Source: Bacillota bacterium
GTDB taxonomy: Bacteria > Bacillota > DSM-12270 > Thermacetogeniales > Thermacetogeniaceae
Length of the DNA stretch: 64,000 nucleotides
Assembly (NCBI GenBank): GCA_013177945.1
Contig: JABLXW010000004.1
Coordinates: 91,959 to 155,958 of the forward strand
Reading direction: 5' to 3'
A model generated the notes under the pieces. It was not told the DNA's origin. It saw only the letters and a program-made list of their open reading frames with translations, and did no database searches. Shown here piece after piece: positions 16,177 through 25,032 of the stretch. Within the stretch, counting starts at the first letter, position 1. Every line of letters begins with the position of its first letter. The translations under genes were made by a program, and so were the position numbers.

Positions 16177-16998
16177 CTACACCCCGCGCCGGAAGGCTTC
16201 CTCCCGGGCGCCGCGGCAGGCCGCCCGGAGAACCATCCAGACAAAGCGGGGAAGAACCAGGGCGCGCCGCCAGCGGGCAGGCTCCTGCAAAATGCGGTAA
16301 AACCACTCCAGCCGCAGCCGCCGGAAAAAGGGAGGTGCCCGGCGCAGCCGCCCGGCCAGGACATCAAAGCTGCCTCCGACTCCGATGGCAACCAGCGCTC
16401 CCAGTTCCTGCCGGTGCACCCAGATAAAGAATTCCTGCTTCGGCGAACCCAGCGCCACCAGCAACAAATCAGGCCGGGCTGCCCGGATCTTGCGGATTAC
16501 CGCCAGGATCTCGGCCTCGGGAAAATAACCGTGCTCCGTCCCGGCCACCCGCAGGCCGGGGTACTGCCGCCGCAGGTTCAACGCTGCAGCCTCGGCAACC
16601 CCGGGCGCCGCCCCGAGCAAAAAAACACGCCACTTCTCCCGCGCCGCGTGGGCGGCAAGGGCATGGATCAAATCAATCCCGGTGACGCGCTCCGGAAAGG
16701 GGCAGCCAAGCCGGCGCCCCGCCCAGATCACTCCGTGGCCGTCCGGCACCACCAGATCCGCCTGATTGACAAGGTCCCGGAAGGAGGCGTCGTGCTGCGC
16801 CCTGTAAAGCATCTCAGCGTTCAGGGTAACGACCTGGCGCGTTGCGGCGGGAGGAAAAAAATCGCTGCCCGTGAGCTCCCCCCACAGATACTGCTCCCGG
16901 ATCCAGCCCCGAATCACGGATGCAGCTTCCGCTAAAGTTAAAGGGTGGATGCCCACCCCCAAAACCCTTTTCTTCTCAGGTAGCACTGCTCCTGCCAT
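16177..16998 (-). CDS. WecG/TagA/CpsF-family glycosyltransferase
   Basis: About 273 residues from ATG 16998; further upstream the frame runs into the LCP gene, so this start is preferred although its ribosome site is weak. Family features: VVTLNAEMLYRAQHDASFRD, the Asp-containing ADLVVPDGHGVIWAGR, GTEHGYFPE, LLVALGSPKQEFFIWVH, GVGGSFDVLAGRLRRAP and a basic RRLRLEWFYRILQEP near the end. TagA-type enzymes add N-acetylmannosamine to lipid-linked GlcNAc in wall polymer synthesis. The neighbouring LCP ligase and SLH proteins suggest a secondary cell wall polymer pathway. Confidence 0.9.
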   Translation of the reverse strand: MAGAVLPEKKRVLGVGIHPLTLAEAASVIRGWIREQYLWGELTGSDFFPPAATRQVVTLNAEMLYRAQHDASFRDLVNQADLVVPDGHGVIWAGRRLGCPFPERVTGIDLIHALAAHAAREKWRVFLLGAAPGVAEAAALNLRRQYPGLRVAGTEHGYFPEAEILAVIRKIRAARPDLLLVALGSPKQEFFIWVHRQELGALVAIGVGGSFDVLAGRLRRAPPFFRRLRLEWFYRILQEPARWRRALVLPRFVWMVLRAACRGAREEAFRRGV

Positions 16999-17023
16999 CT
17001 TTTCCCGACTGCCCGGCCCTCCT

Positions 17024-18061
17024 TCAAACCTGCCCGGCACCGGCGGAGGCCGGAGCGGGGGCATCCTCACCGGGTGTTCCGGCCTCGGGAGAGAAGCCTT
17101 CGTGGAGGGCGCGCACAAGATCAGGAATCTCCTCCAGTTTGGGCACCCAGTAGCTGCCGCCGTTGATGGTCTCCGGGTGCCCGGGCAAAATGCAGCCTTC
17201 CACCCCCGAGCTGTCAATTTTATAGAACAACCTGGCGAGTTCGATCATCTGGGAAACACCCAGGTTCGTCTTCACCTCATCCGAGAGAATGCTCACCAGC
17301 TCCGGGATCCGCCAGAGGTTTCGCCACTGCAGGGCTTCATCGGCAAGGGCCGAAAAGAAGCGCTGCTGCTGCTTGATCCGGTCGATATCCCCCAGCGGGT
17401 AGTTCCGGTACCGGACGAAGGCGAGGGCATCAGAGCCGTTGAGCCGCTGCACGCCCGGGTAGAGGTTGATCCCCTCCTCAGGGTAGTACATCCGCTGCTG
17501 GACCTCAATGGTTACGCCGCCCAGGGTGTCCACAATCTTCCGGAACCCCTCAAAATTGGTCTCGATGTAGTACTTCACATCGATTCCAAGCAGATCGCTC
17601 ACCGCCCGGGCTGTTGCTTCGGGCCCTCCCAGGGCGTGGGAAACATTGATCTTGTCCTTGTGAAGGCGCCCCGGCACATAGGTGTAAGTGTCCCGGGGAA
17701 CCGACAGCAGCCGCACCTTCTTTTCCTTCCGGTCCAGGAAAGCCACAATAATGGTATCAGCGCGGGAGGGTTCCTGGGGCTCCCGCTGGTCGACCCCCAG
17801 GAGAAGCACCGGAACCACACGCTCGGCAGCAGCAGCCGGCGGCGTGATGGTTCCCGTCCTGGAAAAGGGAATGCGGCCCCCCGCCAGCAAGTATCCTGCC
17901 AGCAGCAGGGCAAGGAAAAACAGGACCAGGAACAGCGACCACCCGGCGCGCCGCAGCTTTTTGCCCCGTTTTTTCTTCGCGCTCCCCAATCCCCGCAGCC
18001 TTGTGGGTTCGACCAGGCCCCAGTCTCTCGTTTCCTCCCAGTCGCTAAACTCAAAATCCAA
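17024..18061 (-). CDS. LytR-CpsA-Psr (LCP) family wall-polymer ligase
   Basis: 345 residues: a short basic cytoplasmic part (KKKRGKKLRR), one membrane helix (about 42-62, GWSLFLVLFFLALLLAGYLL) and an outer LCP domain. LCP motifs are RADTIIVAFLD (about 115), LLSVPRDTYTYVPG with catalytic Arg/Asp (about 135), DTLGGVTIEV and the polyprenyl-phosphate-binding RYRNYPLGDIDRIKQQQ (about 235). Such enzymes transfer undecaprenyl-linked polymers to peptidoglycan. The last 25 residues are Pro/Ala-rich. It precedes the TagA-like gene by 25 bases in the same direction, so the two probably act in one pathway. Confidence 0.92.
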   Translation of the reverse strand: MDFEFSDWEETRDWGLVEPTRLRGLGSAKKKRGKKLRRAGWSLFLVLFFLALLLAGYLLAGGRIPFSRTGTITPPAAAAERVVPVLLLGVDQREPQEPSRADTIIVAFLDRKEKKVRLLSVPRDTYTYVPGRLHKDKINVSHALGGPEATARAVSDLLGIDVKYYIETNFEGFRKIVDTLGGVTIEVQQRMYYPEEGINLYPGVQRLNGSDALAFVRYRNYPLGDIDRIKQQQRFFSALADEALQWRNLWRIPELVSILSDEVKTNLGVSQMIELARLFYKIDSSGVEGCILPGHPETINGGSYWVPKLEEIPDLVRALHEGFSPEAGTPGEDAPAPASAGAGQV

Positions 18062-18116
18062 CCGGCATCACCAACCCTCTCCCTGCGAGGGCCTCCTCCC
18101 TATCGACCCTCGCCTC

Positions 18117-18956
18117 TTACTCCAGCGCCAGCACCCGCGCCAGCGCCACCGCCAGTTCCGCCCTGGTCATGGCGCGCTGGGGGCGGAAGGTGCCGTCGGG
18201 ATAACCACCGAGGATTCCGGCTGCGGCCAGTTCTGCCACATCGCCGGCAGCCCAGTGCCCCTTCAGGTCCCGAAAAACACCGGAACCCCCGCTCCCTGCC
18301 CGGGGACTGAAGGCCCTGTTCAGAACAACCGCCGCTTCGGCACGGGTCACCCCTTTTTCGGGACGAAAGGTTCCGTCCGGATACCCCTGCAGGTATCCTG
18401 CGGCCCGCGCCGCCCCTATCGCCCCCGCCGCCCAGTGGCCCGGTCCAAGATCGGAAAAAACCGCCTCGCCAGGCCGCGGGGAAAGATTTTTCGCCCTGGC
18501 CAGCATCACGGCCAGCTCCGCCCGCGCGACCGGCCGCTCGGGATAAAACCTGCCGTCAGGGTAGCCGCCGATGATTCCCCGCGCCCGCAGGGCAATCACG
18601 GCCCGCTCCGCCCAATGGCCCCGCAGATCCGGAAAGGATGCGGCAAAACTTTCCTGCACCGCCCGGATTCCCTGTTCGACCAGGGCAAGGCGCCTCTCCA
18701 GTGCGCTCAATTTCCGGCGCGGCTCTTCGAAAAGGCCCTCCAGGTGCCGCAGCAGCGAACTCCGCGTCAGGACCGGATCGGAGGCCGAACCGGGCTCCCC
18801 GCTTCCCGGCGCCACCACTGCCCCCTGCCCGGCCCCTGGTTCCAGGACCTGCGCCAGAACCTGGCCGGTGCGGGGCGCCCCCCAGAAGACGGAGGTGCAG
18901 AGGAAAACCGCTGCCATTGAAACTAAAAAACATAATGATCTTCTTATATTATCCAT
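18117..18956 (-). CDS. Secreted SLH-domain protein
   Basis: 279 residues from ATG 18956. The start chosen gives a clean signal peptide (MDNIRRSLCFLVSMAAVFLC) after AGGGGGAAAAG. A short helical segment (about 75-115, HLEGLFEEPRRKLSALERRL) is followed by three SLH repeats: DLRGHWAERAVIALRARGII, GPGHWAAGAIGAARAAGYLQ and DLKGHWAAGDVAELAAAGIL, each ending in GGYPDGxFxPxRxxxRAE. It is little more than an anchoring module. The protein could coat the wall or bridge other SLH proteins such as the subtilase at 11846. Confidence 0.9.
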   Translation of the reverse strand: MDNIRRSLCFLVSMAAVFLCTSVFWGAPRTGQVLAQVLEPGAGQGAVVAPGSGEPGSASDPVLTRSSLLRHLEGLFEEPRRKLSALERRLALVEQGIRAVQESFAASFPDLRGHWAERAVIALRARGIIGGYPDGRFYPERPVARAELAVMLARAKNLSPRPGEAVFSDLGPGHWAAGAIGAARAAGYLQGYPDGTFRPEKGVTRAEAAVVLNRAFSPRAGSGGSGVFRDLKGHWAAGDVAELAAAGILGGYPDGTFRPQRAMTRAELAVALARVLALE

Positions 18957-19169
18957 CAAACTTTTCCCCCTGGAAACCCATCGCGACAATTTTCCTAAAT
19001 CTTTTCCACTTTTAATTTTTACTTTCGGCAGCCCCTTTTTGAATTCCTTCCTGAAACAAAAAAGAAAAAAGGCCAGGGCCCTTTGTCGAATAAACTCGGG
19101 CCGCCTGGCGGCGCCGCGCGCTGGCCTGGCTTTTTTCTCCCGAATTAAGAAACAACAGAAGGCGCGGGT

Positions 19170-20147
19170 TCAGCGCCAGATCTTTTCGAGGGTCACGCCC
19201 CGGTAATAATAGCGGATGATCTCGGCCGGGGACTTCCCCTGTTTTGCGAAGTAGTAAGCTCCCCACTGGCTCATGCCTACCCCATGCCCGCGCCCGCGGC
19301 CCGAGATCACCAGCGTCTGATCTCGCACCTCCAGGCGGTCGAGCAGCGTTGAGCGCATCACCTCCGGCCCCAAAGCAAGGCGCAGGGCGGGGCCGCTGAT
19401 GGTCACGCTTCCCAATCTGATCTGGACTGCCCGTCCGGAGGGTCCCCGCTTGAGAATCGCCGCGGTCCCAAGCGCGCCCGGGTCCCGTCCGGTCTGGCTC
19501 CGCACCCTCTCCCGGACCTGGCCCAGGGGAAGGGAAACAGTCCAGCTCCGCTCCGGAGGAGGAGCAACCCGCTGGCCGGGATCGGGAACGCTTTTAATGT
19601 AAGGAGTTGGCTCTTTGGTAAAGTTTAATCCTTCAGGGGCAGTGGCGGTGCGCCCCCCGGCATTGGAATGGAACCATGCCCGCACGTACCGGCCGCGGTA
19701 TTTGATTACCATGCCCCGCGTCATCTCAACCGCCCTGCGGACGTTCTCGTTGATCCGGGCGGGGTCGTAGGCCTGAAACTCCTGGGCGCTGGTGGAGGCG
19801 TCCGCGCCGCGCTGGGGAACACCCCCTTCGTATTTGATTTTATGCAGGGTGAAGGTGCGGGCAAGAATCGCCTGGGCGGCAAGGGCTTCCCGCGGCCAGG
19901 TTGGCTCCATTTCGGCCGCCACGACCCCCGCAATGTACGTTTCAAGCTTAATCTTCTTCTTTTCTCCCGTCCTGTTGTCGTAGAGGGTAATTGTGGGCTC
20001 GGTGTAGCGAAATTCGCGCCCCGGCCTTCCCGGCAGGGGCTGCCGCGCCGGCGGCCTCCCGCCCCGGAGCGCCCCCCAGAACGCCGCAAGCGCCAGTACG
20101 GCAATAACTGCGAAGGTTAATAAATGACCCCTCTTCGTCTGTTTCAT
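19170..20147 (-). CDS. SpoIID/LytB-domain protein
   Basis: 325 residues: N-terminal membrane helix (HLLTFAVIAVLALAAFWGAL), then the SpoIID domain. The catalytic Glu of lytic transglycosylase SpoIID is in VVAAEMEPTWPREALAAQA (about 80). Further motifs are FHSNAGGRTATAPEG, SVPDPGQR and the C-terminal RGRGHGVGMSQWGAYYFAKQ. SpoIID cleaves glycan strands during engulfment. This copy lies beside rqcP and hup rather than spoIIQ, so it may be a SpoIID paralogue rather than the main engulfment enzyme. The 150 bases downstream contain a long imperfect inverted repeat (GGCCAG near 19071, CTGGCC near 19121) ending in T-runs. Confidence 0.9.
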   Translation of the reverse strand: MKQTKRGHLLTFAVIAVLALAAFWGALRGGRPPARQPLPGRPGREFRYTEPTITLYDNRTGEKKKIKLETYIAGVVAAEMEPTWPREALAAQAILARTFTLHKIKYEGGVPQRGADASTSAQEFQAYDPARINENVRRAVEMTRGMVIKYRGRYVRAWFHSNAGGRTATAPEGLNFTKEPTPYIKSVPDPGQRVAPPPERSWTVSLPLGQVRERVRSQTGRDPGALGTAAILKRGPSGRAVQIRLGSVTISGPALRLALGPEVMRSTLLDRLEVRDQTLVISGRGRGHGVGMSQWGAYYFAKQGKSPAEIIRYYYRGVTLEKIWR

Positions 20148-20224
20148 CCCGATATTCCCTCCCGGAATTTCATCTAACCTCGCGGTCTTATTATAAACAG
20201 GAGGGAATCCTTGTATACCACTTT

Positions 20225-20506
20225 TCAGCCATTCTCTTCCCCGGGACAGGGAAGGCGCTCCTCCCCCAGCAGCCTGTAAAGGAACCGGGCCTGTGCTGCC
20301 GGAACATTGCGCTCCGGAACAACCAGAACCTCCACGCGGGTGATTTTTCTACCCCAGGTCAGGGTGATCACATCCCCGGCCTTGATTTCGGAGCCGGGCT
20401 TCGCCACCCTCCCGTTAAGCTGCACACGTCCGGCGAGGCAGGCCTCCTTTGCGGACGTGCGCCGCTTGAGGAGGCGGCTCACCTGCAGGAATTTATCAAG
20501 CCGCAT
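20225..20506 (-). CDS. rqcP: S4-domain RNA-binding protein RqcP (YabO)
   Basis: 93 residues, an S4 domain almost alone: MRLDKFLQVSRLLKRRTSAK, EACLAGRVQLNGRVAKPGSE, IKAGDVITLTWGRK. This size and location (near mazG/yabN) fit RqcP, which works with RqcH in adding alanine tails to stalled nascent chains on 50S subunits. Conserved Arg16 and the KRRTSAKEAC loop for RNA contact are present. The 12-residue C-terminal tail is unremarkable. It follows hup by about 150 bases, which include the hup terminator, so it probably has its own promoter. Confidence 0.9.
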   Translation of the reverse strand: MRLDKFLQVSRLLKRRTSAKEACLAGRVQLNGRVAKPGSEIKAGDVITLTWGRKITRVEVLVVPERNVPAAQARFLYRLLGEERLPCPGEENG

Positions 20507-20532
20507 TTCCTTCTCCGAATCCCTCCCCCTAA

Positions 20533-20559
20533 GAAAAGAAAAAAGGTCCTCAGACCTTT
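20533..20559 (-). terminator. Terminator of the HU gene
   Basis: Minus-strand stem AAAGGTC (20559-20553) / GACCTTT (20548-20542), loop TGAG, followed by a T-rich run (TTTTCTTTTCTTA). Confidence 0.85.
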
Positions 20560-20659
20560 CCGGTGAAACGCAACAAAACCATTACCTGCTTCATCACAAA
20601 AGGAGTTTGCTCCGCAGGTAATTGCAGCTGCCTTGTTGAGAATTTTTTGTTTGAATCTT

Positions 20660-20935
20660 TTATGAAGAAATTGCATCCCTCAGCGCCTTGCCGGGCCGGA
20701 AGGCAGGCACCTTTGTAGCCGCGATCTGGATTTCTTCACCCGTCTGAGGGTTGCGGCCCGTCCTTGCCGCCCTGTTGCGAACCTCAAAGGTGCCAAAGCC
20801 AACAAGCTGAACCTTTTCCCCCCGGGAAAGCGCCTCTTCAATGGTGGCAAAAACCGCGTTCACCGCCTTTTCGGCATCCTTCTTGCTCATTTCCGACTTG
20901 TCCGCGACGCTGCTGATCAGTTCGGCCTTGTTCAA
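20660..20935 (-). CDS. hup: HU-family DNA-binding protein
   Basis: 91 residues, full length for [62 protein letters not shown] (beta arm with the Pro that intercalates DNA) and [17 protein letters not shown] compacts the nucleoid and bends DNA. AAAAAGGAGGGT precedes the ATG. It sits between mazG and rqcP, a common clostridial arrangement, and has its own terminator. Confidence 0.97.
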   Translation of the reverse strand: MNKAELISSVADKSEMSKKDAEKAVNAVFATIEEALSRGEKVQLVGFGTFEVRNRAARTGRNPQTGEEIQIAATKVPAFRPGKALRDAISS

Positions 20936-21043
20936 AAAAAACCCTCCTTTTTCTTAATTTTTTGCCTTTTGGAAGTCCATATTCGCCAGGATCCTTGAAA
21001 CTCCTGCTGCCTGGGACTGATCTTTGAAAATTTTCCGGAAAGG

Positions 21044-22576
21044 TTAATGCCCCCGGGCCTTTGCCTCGTCCCAGAGAGCATCGAGCTCCAGGAGGGAAAG
21101 GTCCTGCAGCTTCAACCCCTGCGCCCGGGCCCTTTCCTCCATGTACTGAAATCTCCTGACAAACCTGTCTACAGCCAGGCGCAAGGCCTCCTCGGCGTTG
21201 ACCTGGAGGAGCCGGGCAACGTTCACGGCAGCAAAAAAGAAGTCGCCGACCTCCGCCTGAAGCGCCTCCCGGTCCCCCCGCGCCCAGGCCGCACGGAACT
21301 CCTCCCATTCCTCCTCAAGCTTGGCTGCCGCGCCCCGGGCATCGGGCCAGTCGAAACCGACCAGAGCGGCTTTCCCCTGCACCTTTTGGGCGCGCTGCAG
21401 GGCGGGAAGATGGCGGGGGATTTCCCCCAGCAGCGACCGCGCTCCCGCCCCTGCTCCCCTCCCCCTTTCTTCCTGTTTGATGGCCTCCCAGTTCACCAGG
21501 ACTTCGGCTGCACTCTCAACCTCTCTCGCCCCGAAAACATGGGGATGGCGGCGCTTCAATTTCTCGGTAATCCCTGCGATCACCTGATTTATGGTGAATT
21601 TTTGCTCCCTTGCCGCAAGGGCGGCATGGAAGACGACCTGCAGTAATAAGTCTCCCAACTCCTCGCAGAGTTTATGCGTGTTTCCTTCTTCGATGGCATC
21701 GATGACCTCGTAAGCCTCTTCGATCAGGTAATTTTTCAGGGTTTCGTGGGTCTGCTGGCGATCCCAGGGGCACCCCCCGGGGCCCAGCAGCCGGTTCATC
21801 ACCTCCACCAGGGGATCCAGGATGTAGCGCGGCGCCGGCTCATCCTTCGGGTCAAAGGGCGGGAGGTAAAGGGTGGTCAGGTGGTCCAGCTCCTGCTCGC
21901 GGTCCAGCTGGTAAAGGGGGATTTCTTTGATCCTTTCCTCCCCCCGCACCCCCGCCGCCCGGACGAGGGTGACGGGGTGGTCGTCGGGAAAATGCTCCAT
22001 CAGGGTGAGCTTGACCTCTGAGGCAAGAACCTGGTTGTAAACCTGGACCACAAGAACCCCCGTCCCGCCGGGAACGGAGAAAGGGGAGGCCGCCGGAGAG
22101 AAACGGCACAACTCAAAGGCGTCCACAATCAGCAGGCCCTCCGCGGGGTCGAGCCCGAGAACTTCGCAAACCACCTCAAGAAAACTCGGGGCAGAAAAGG
22201 TGCGCACCCGCACCTTCTCCCGCGGGCCCGCCTCCAGGAGATGCCTGACAACGGTCTCCCCCACCAGGGGGTGGCCCGGAACCCCAAAAACAACGGGGGT
22301 GTCATTTTCCCGCGCCGTCTTGATGAGGAAATCCGCCATTTTCCGGTAGACTTCTTCAAAGGATCTTGCCTTTTCATAAAAATCGTCGAGCGGCAGGAGC
22401 TTCACACCCTCTTTTTCTAAAAAGGGGACAACGGGGTGACACCGGGTGCGCAGGTAGACCTTCCGGCCTGCCTGCATCAGGCTGAGGTTGAGCGGGGGCA
22501 GCTGCATGGGATCACCCGGCCCCAATCCCACCACGTAGATTTCTCCGGCAGCAGCTTTTCCAGCTTGTTCGAACAC
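21044..22576 (-). CDS. mazG: MazG/YabN: methylase-like domain plus NTP pyrophosphohydrolase
   Basis: 510 residues from GTG 22576, preceded by AAGGAG; this start avoids overlap with spoVB. Residues 10-225 are a tetrapyrrole-methylase-like domain (EIYVVGLGPGDPMQLPPLNL; VVFGVPGHPLVGETVV). Residues 265-500 contain two MazG helical domains: GGCPWDRQQTHETLKNYL with EEAYEVIDAIEE and EELGDLLLQVVFHA, and the degenerate repeat KLEEEWEEFRAAWARGDREA with EVGDFFFAAVNVARLL. MazG hydrolyses non-canonical NTPs to NMP and PPi. The fusion is the normal yabN form in spore-formers. Confidence 0.93.
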   Translation of the reverse strand: MFEQAGKAAAGEIYVVGLGPGDPMQLPPLNLSLMQAGRKVYLRTRCHPVVPFLEKEGVKLLPLDDFYEKARSFEEVYRKMADFLIKTARENDTPVVFGVPGHPLVGETVVRHLLEAGPREKVRVRTFSAPSFLEVVCEVLGLDPAEGLLIVDAFELCRFSPAASPFSVPGGTGVLVVQVYNQVLASEVKLTLMEHFPDDHPVTLVRAAGVRGEERIKEIPLYQLDREQELDHLTTLYLPPFDPKDEPAPRYILDPLVEVMNRLLGPGGCPWDRQQTHETLKNYLIEEAYEVIDAIEEGNTHKLCEELGDLLLQVVFHAALAAREQKFTINQVIAGITEKLKRRHPHVFGAREVESAAEVLVNWEAIKQEERGRGAGAGARSLLGEIPRHLPALQRAQKVQGKAALVGFDWPDARGAAAKLEEEWEEFRAAWARGDREALQAEVGDFFFAAVNVARLLQVNAEEALRLAVDRFVRRFQYMEERARAQGLKLQDLSLLELDALWDEAKARGH

Positions 22577-22637
22577 GTTTTCTCCTTCTTCCGCCTGAAT
22601 CAGTCTCTGGCAAAAGCAGCCTGTCCCCTTTTCTTCC

Positions 22638-24185
22638 CTAGCGGAAGATCCGGCGCACCTCAGATAGCCTGAGTTCACCGGTCCCCAGAAGAACTGCGAA
22701 ATAGGTCGCCCCGCCGGCGAGTACGGCGCCGCAGGTTGCAACCAGATCTCCCGCCGGGCTCAGAAAGCTGTAAAAACCGGGGAGCCCTGCACCCATTATT
22801 GTAGCAGCCAGCAGGGGGCGGAGCAAGAAAAACATCGGCTCTTCGTATTTTATAAGGTGCCGCAAGGAAAGGTGATTGAGCAGAGAGGCGGTAAAAAACC
22901 CGAAAATGCTCCCCAGAGCCGCTCCTTTAATCCCCAGGCCCGGCAGCACGGTCAAATAATAATTGCAGAGGATCTTCACCCCGCACCCGACCATGAGGTT
23001 AACCATCGGAAGCCAGGTGAATCCGAGGCCCTGAAGCGCCCCCGAGGTTGTCTGCTGGAGGCCTGAAAAAAAAGCGGCCGGTGCGAGCCAGGCGGTAACC
23101 GGCCCGGCACCCGGATCGCCGAAGAGGAGAGCCGTAATCGGAGCGGCGAGGACCCCGAGCCCGACCGCAGCGGGGAGGCAGAATATGACCGTAATCCGGA
23201 GGGCAGTTGCCACCTGCCTCCTGATTTCCTTCCTGTCCCCCCGCGCCAGGGCCGCCGCCACGTTGGGAACAAGGCTGCTGGCGAGGGAAACGGTAAAAAC
23301 TGCGGGAAGGTAGACCAGCGTGCCGGCCATCCCGGAGAGTTCTCCAAAAAGGGAGGTGGCCTCGCGGGCGGCGTAACCCGCCGCCCGCAGGCGGTTGGGA
23401 ATCATCACGGCATCTATCGTCTGCACGAGGGGCATCACCAGAGAGCCTGCGGAAACCGGAAAGGCGTAGGCAAAGAGGCGCTTGAGCAGGTGCCCCGCGC
23501 CTCCCGAAAGCGCGGGGCCCACCCGCCGCGGCTTCGCGTTCACCGGCGCGGTTTTTTCGAACCAGAGAAAAATGCCAAATAAAACCAGCAGGCTCCCGAA
23601 ACCGCCGGAAAAGGCTCCAAAGGCTGCCCCGGCGGCCGCGAACTCAACCCCCCGCGGGAGAAGCGCCAGAGCCGCCCAGAAGATCGTGCCCACCCGGACC
23701 AGCTGCTCCACAAACTGGGAAAGGGCGGTCGGCCACATCAGCTGCCAGCCCTGAAAGTAGCCCCGGAAGGCGGAAACCACCGAAATCACCAGAACGGCGG
23801 GAGCCACCGCGATCAGCGCGTAATAGGCCCTGACATCCCCCAAGACCTCCGTCGCGAGGTACGGTGCGAGTTCAAAAAGGCCGAGAGAGAGGAGCAGCCC
23901 CAGAACAAACAAAACCATAAGAGATAAAAAAAAGGTCTGGCACGCCCCCTGGCGGTCCCCCAGGGCCCCTTTTTCCGCCACCAGAAGCGAAATGGCGACG
24001 GGAAGCCCGGAGGTGGAAAGGGCAAGCAGAGTGGCGTAAATGGGGTAAGCCATCTGGTACAGCCCCACCCCCTCGCTCCCCACCAAACGGGTAAAGGGAA
24101 TCCGGTAAAGGGCGCCCAGCACTTTAACAAGCAATCCTGCAGCCGTCAGGATGAAAGCACCGCGTAAAAAAGAATCCGGCTTCAC
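22638..24185 (-). CDS. spoVB: SpoVB-type polysaccharide/lipid flippase (MOP family)
   Basis: 515 residues with about 14 membrane helices: SFLRGAFILTAAGLLVKVLG, EGVGLYQMAYPIYATLLALS, SAFRGYFQGWQLMWPTALSQ, then LVMPLVQTIDAVMIPNRL. These are typical of SpoVB/MurJ-like multidrug/oligosaccharidyl-lipid/polysaccharide exporters. SpoVB is needed for spore cortex peptidoglycan, probably flipping lipid II. It starts at GTG 24185 after GGAGGAGAACTG. Its position between spoVT and mazG is conserved in Bacillus and the Clostridia. Confidence 0.93.
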   Translation of the reverse strand: MKPDSFLRGAFILTAAGLLVKVLGALYRIPFTRLVGSEGVGLYQMAYPIYATLLALSTSGLPVAISLLVAEKGALGDRQGACQTFFLSLMVLFVLGLLLSLGLFELAPYLATEVLGDVRAYYALIAVAPAVLVISVVSAFRGYFQGWQLMWPTALSQFVEQLVRVGTIFWAALALLPRGVEFAAAGAAFGAFSGGFGSLLVLFGIFLWFEKTAPVNAKPRRVGPALSGGAGHLLKRLFAYAFPVSAGSLVMPLVQTIDAVMIPNRLRAAGYAAREATSLFGELSGMAGTLVYLPAVFTVSLASSLVPNVAAALARGDRKEIRRQVATALRITVIFCLPAAVGLGVLAAPITALLFGDPGAGPVTAWLAPAAFFSGLQQTTSGALQGLGFTWLPMVNLMVGCGVKILCNYYLTVLPGLGIKGAALGSIFGFFTASLLNHLSLRHLIKYEEPMFFLLRPLLAATIMGAGLPGFYSFLSPAGDLVATCGAVLAGGATYFAVLLGTGELRLSEVRRIFR

Positions 24186-24254
24186 CAGTTCTCCTCCCGT
24201 TTCCTTATTTCTTTTAATTAATGCTTACGATGGGGGGCCGCCTGTTAGACCATA

Positions 24255-24290
24255 CTAAAAAATTAAAGGCGGCTGATAACGCCACCCTTT
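24255..24290 (-). terminator. Terminator of spoVT
   Basis: Minus-strand AAAGGGTGG (24290-24282) pairs, with one bulge, with CCGCCTTT (24272-24265). It is followed by AATTTTTTAG. The spoVT transcript therefore seems separate from spoVB. Confidence 0.65.
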
Positions 24291-24352
24291 CTCCTCCCTG
24301 AAGGGGAGGCAACAGCTTGTTTTGAGGATCAAGCAACAGCCCGGGCCCGGTT

Positions 24353-24916
24353 CTATTGCTCCATCTGCTTCGCGAGGAAACCCGCTGCCGTTTCGGCAAG
24401 TTTGAGTTCCAGCTCACCCATCCGGACGTTGGGCTCTTTGGAGCAAATAATCACGGCCCCGATCGGGTCTCCCTCGGCAATAATCGGAGCGATCACCTCG
24501 CTGGAAAATTTACACCGTTCCTCTTCTTCATCGGTCAGGCAACCTTTGCAAAAGGGGTGTTCTCCGGCCTTTTCAATGAGGACAGGCTTGCGCTCCTCCA
24601 TCACCCGTTCGACCGCAGGACCAATGGGCTTGTTAAGGAACTCCTTCTTTGGGGCGCCTGCTACGGCAATAATGTTGTCCCTGTCGGCGATGCAAGCAAT
24701 GTGGCCAATCGCCTCGTGCAGAGAGTCTGCGTATTCCTTTGCAAAATCCCCTAATTCCCCAATTGGTGAATACTTTTTAAGGATAACCTCTCCTTCCCGG
24801 TCTACAAAGATTTCGAGGGGATCACCCTCCCGAATCCGTAGGGTCCGGCGGATCTCTTTGGGTATTACCACGCGGCCTAGATCATCAATGCGACGAACAA
24901 TACCTGTTGCTTTCAA
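24353..24916 (-). CDS. spoVT: Stage V sporulation protein T, AbrB-type regulator
   Basis: 187 residues. The AbrB-like swapped-hairpin DNA-binding domain is at 1-50 (MKATGIVRRIDDLGRVVIPK, TLRIREGDPLEIFVDREG). A GAF-like domain covers 55-185 (AIGHIACIADRDNIIAVAGA, ending ETAAGFLAKQMEQ). SpoVT tunes sigma-G-dependent gene expression in the forespore. The GAF part has CKGC and RCKF cysteines near 130-145. A sigma-G-type promoter 50-80 bases upstream fits the known control. Confidence 0.97.
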   Translation of the reverse strand: MKATGIVRRIDDLGRVVIPKEIRRTLRIREGDPLEIFVDREGEVILKKYSPIGELGDFAKEYADSLHEAIGHIACIADRDNIIAVAGAPKKEFLNKPIGPAVERVMEERKPVLIEKAGEHPFCKGCLTDEEEERCKFSSEVIAPIIAEGDPIGAVIICSKEPNVRMGELELKLAETAAGFLAKQMEQ

Positions 24917-24969
24917 GTGCTTTTATCCCCCCTTCATTCCAAGATAAGGTTGAGCAGTGTCCTCACGAA

Positions 24970-25000
24970 TAGTATATAACGAGAATGGGGGACTTATTCA
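24970..25000 (-). promoter_or_regulatory. Sigma-G-type promoter of spoVT
   Basis: Minus-strand TGAATA (25000-24995), 18 bases, TATACTA (24976-24970). The sigma-G consensus is TGMATA, 17-18 bases, CATACTA, so there is one mismatch. spoVT of B. subtilis is known to be sigma-G controlled. Confidence 0.7.
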
Positions 25001-25032
25001 TTTTTTTCCATGCTCCGGTCAAAATTTAAACG

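Noticed and set aside
19060..19140. Clear intrinsic terminator after the SpoIID-like gene
   Set aside because: The inverted repeat GGCCAG/CTGGCC has a loop of about 45 bases and is not a standard terminator, though T-runs flank it; it is mentioned only in the gene entry.
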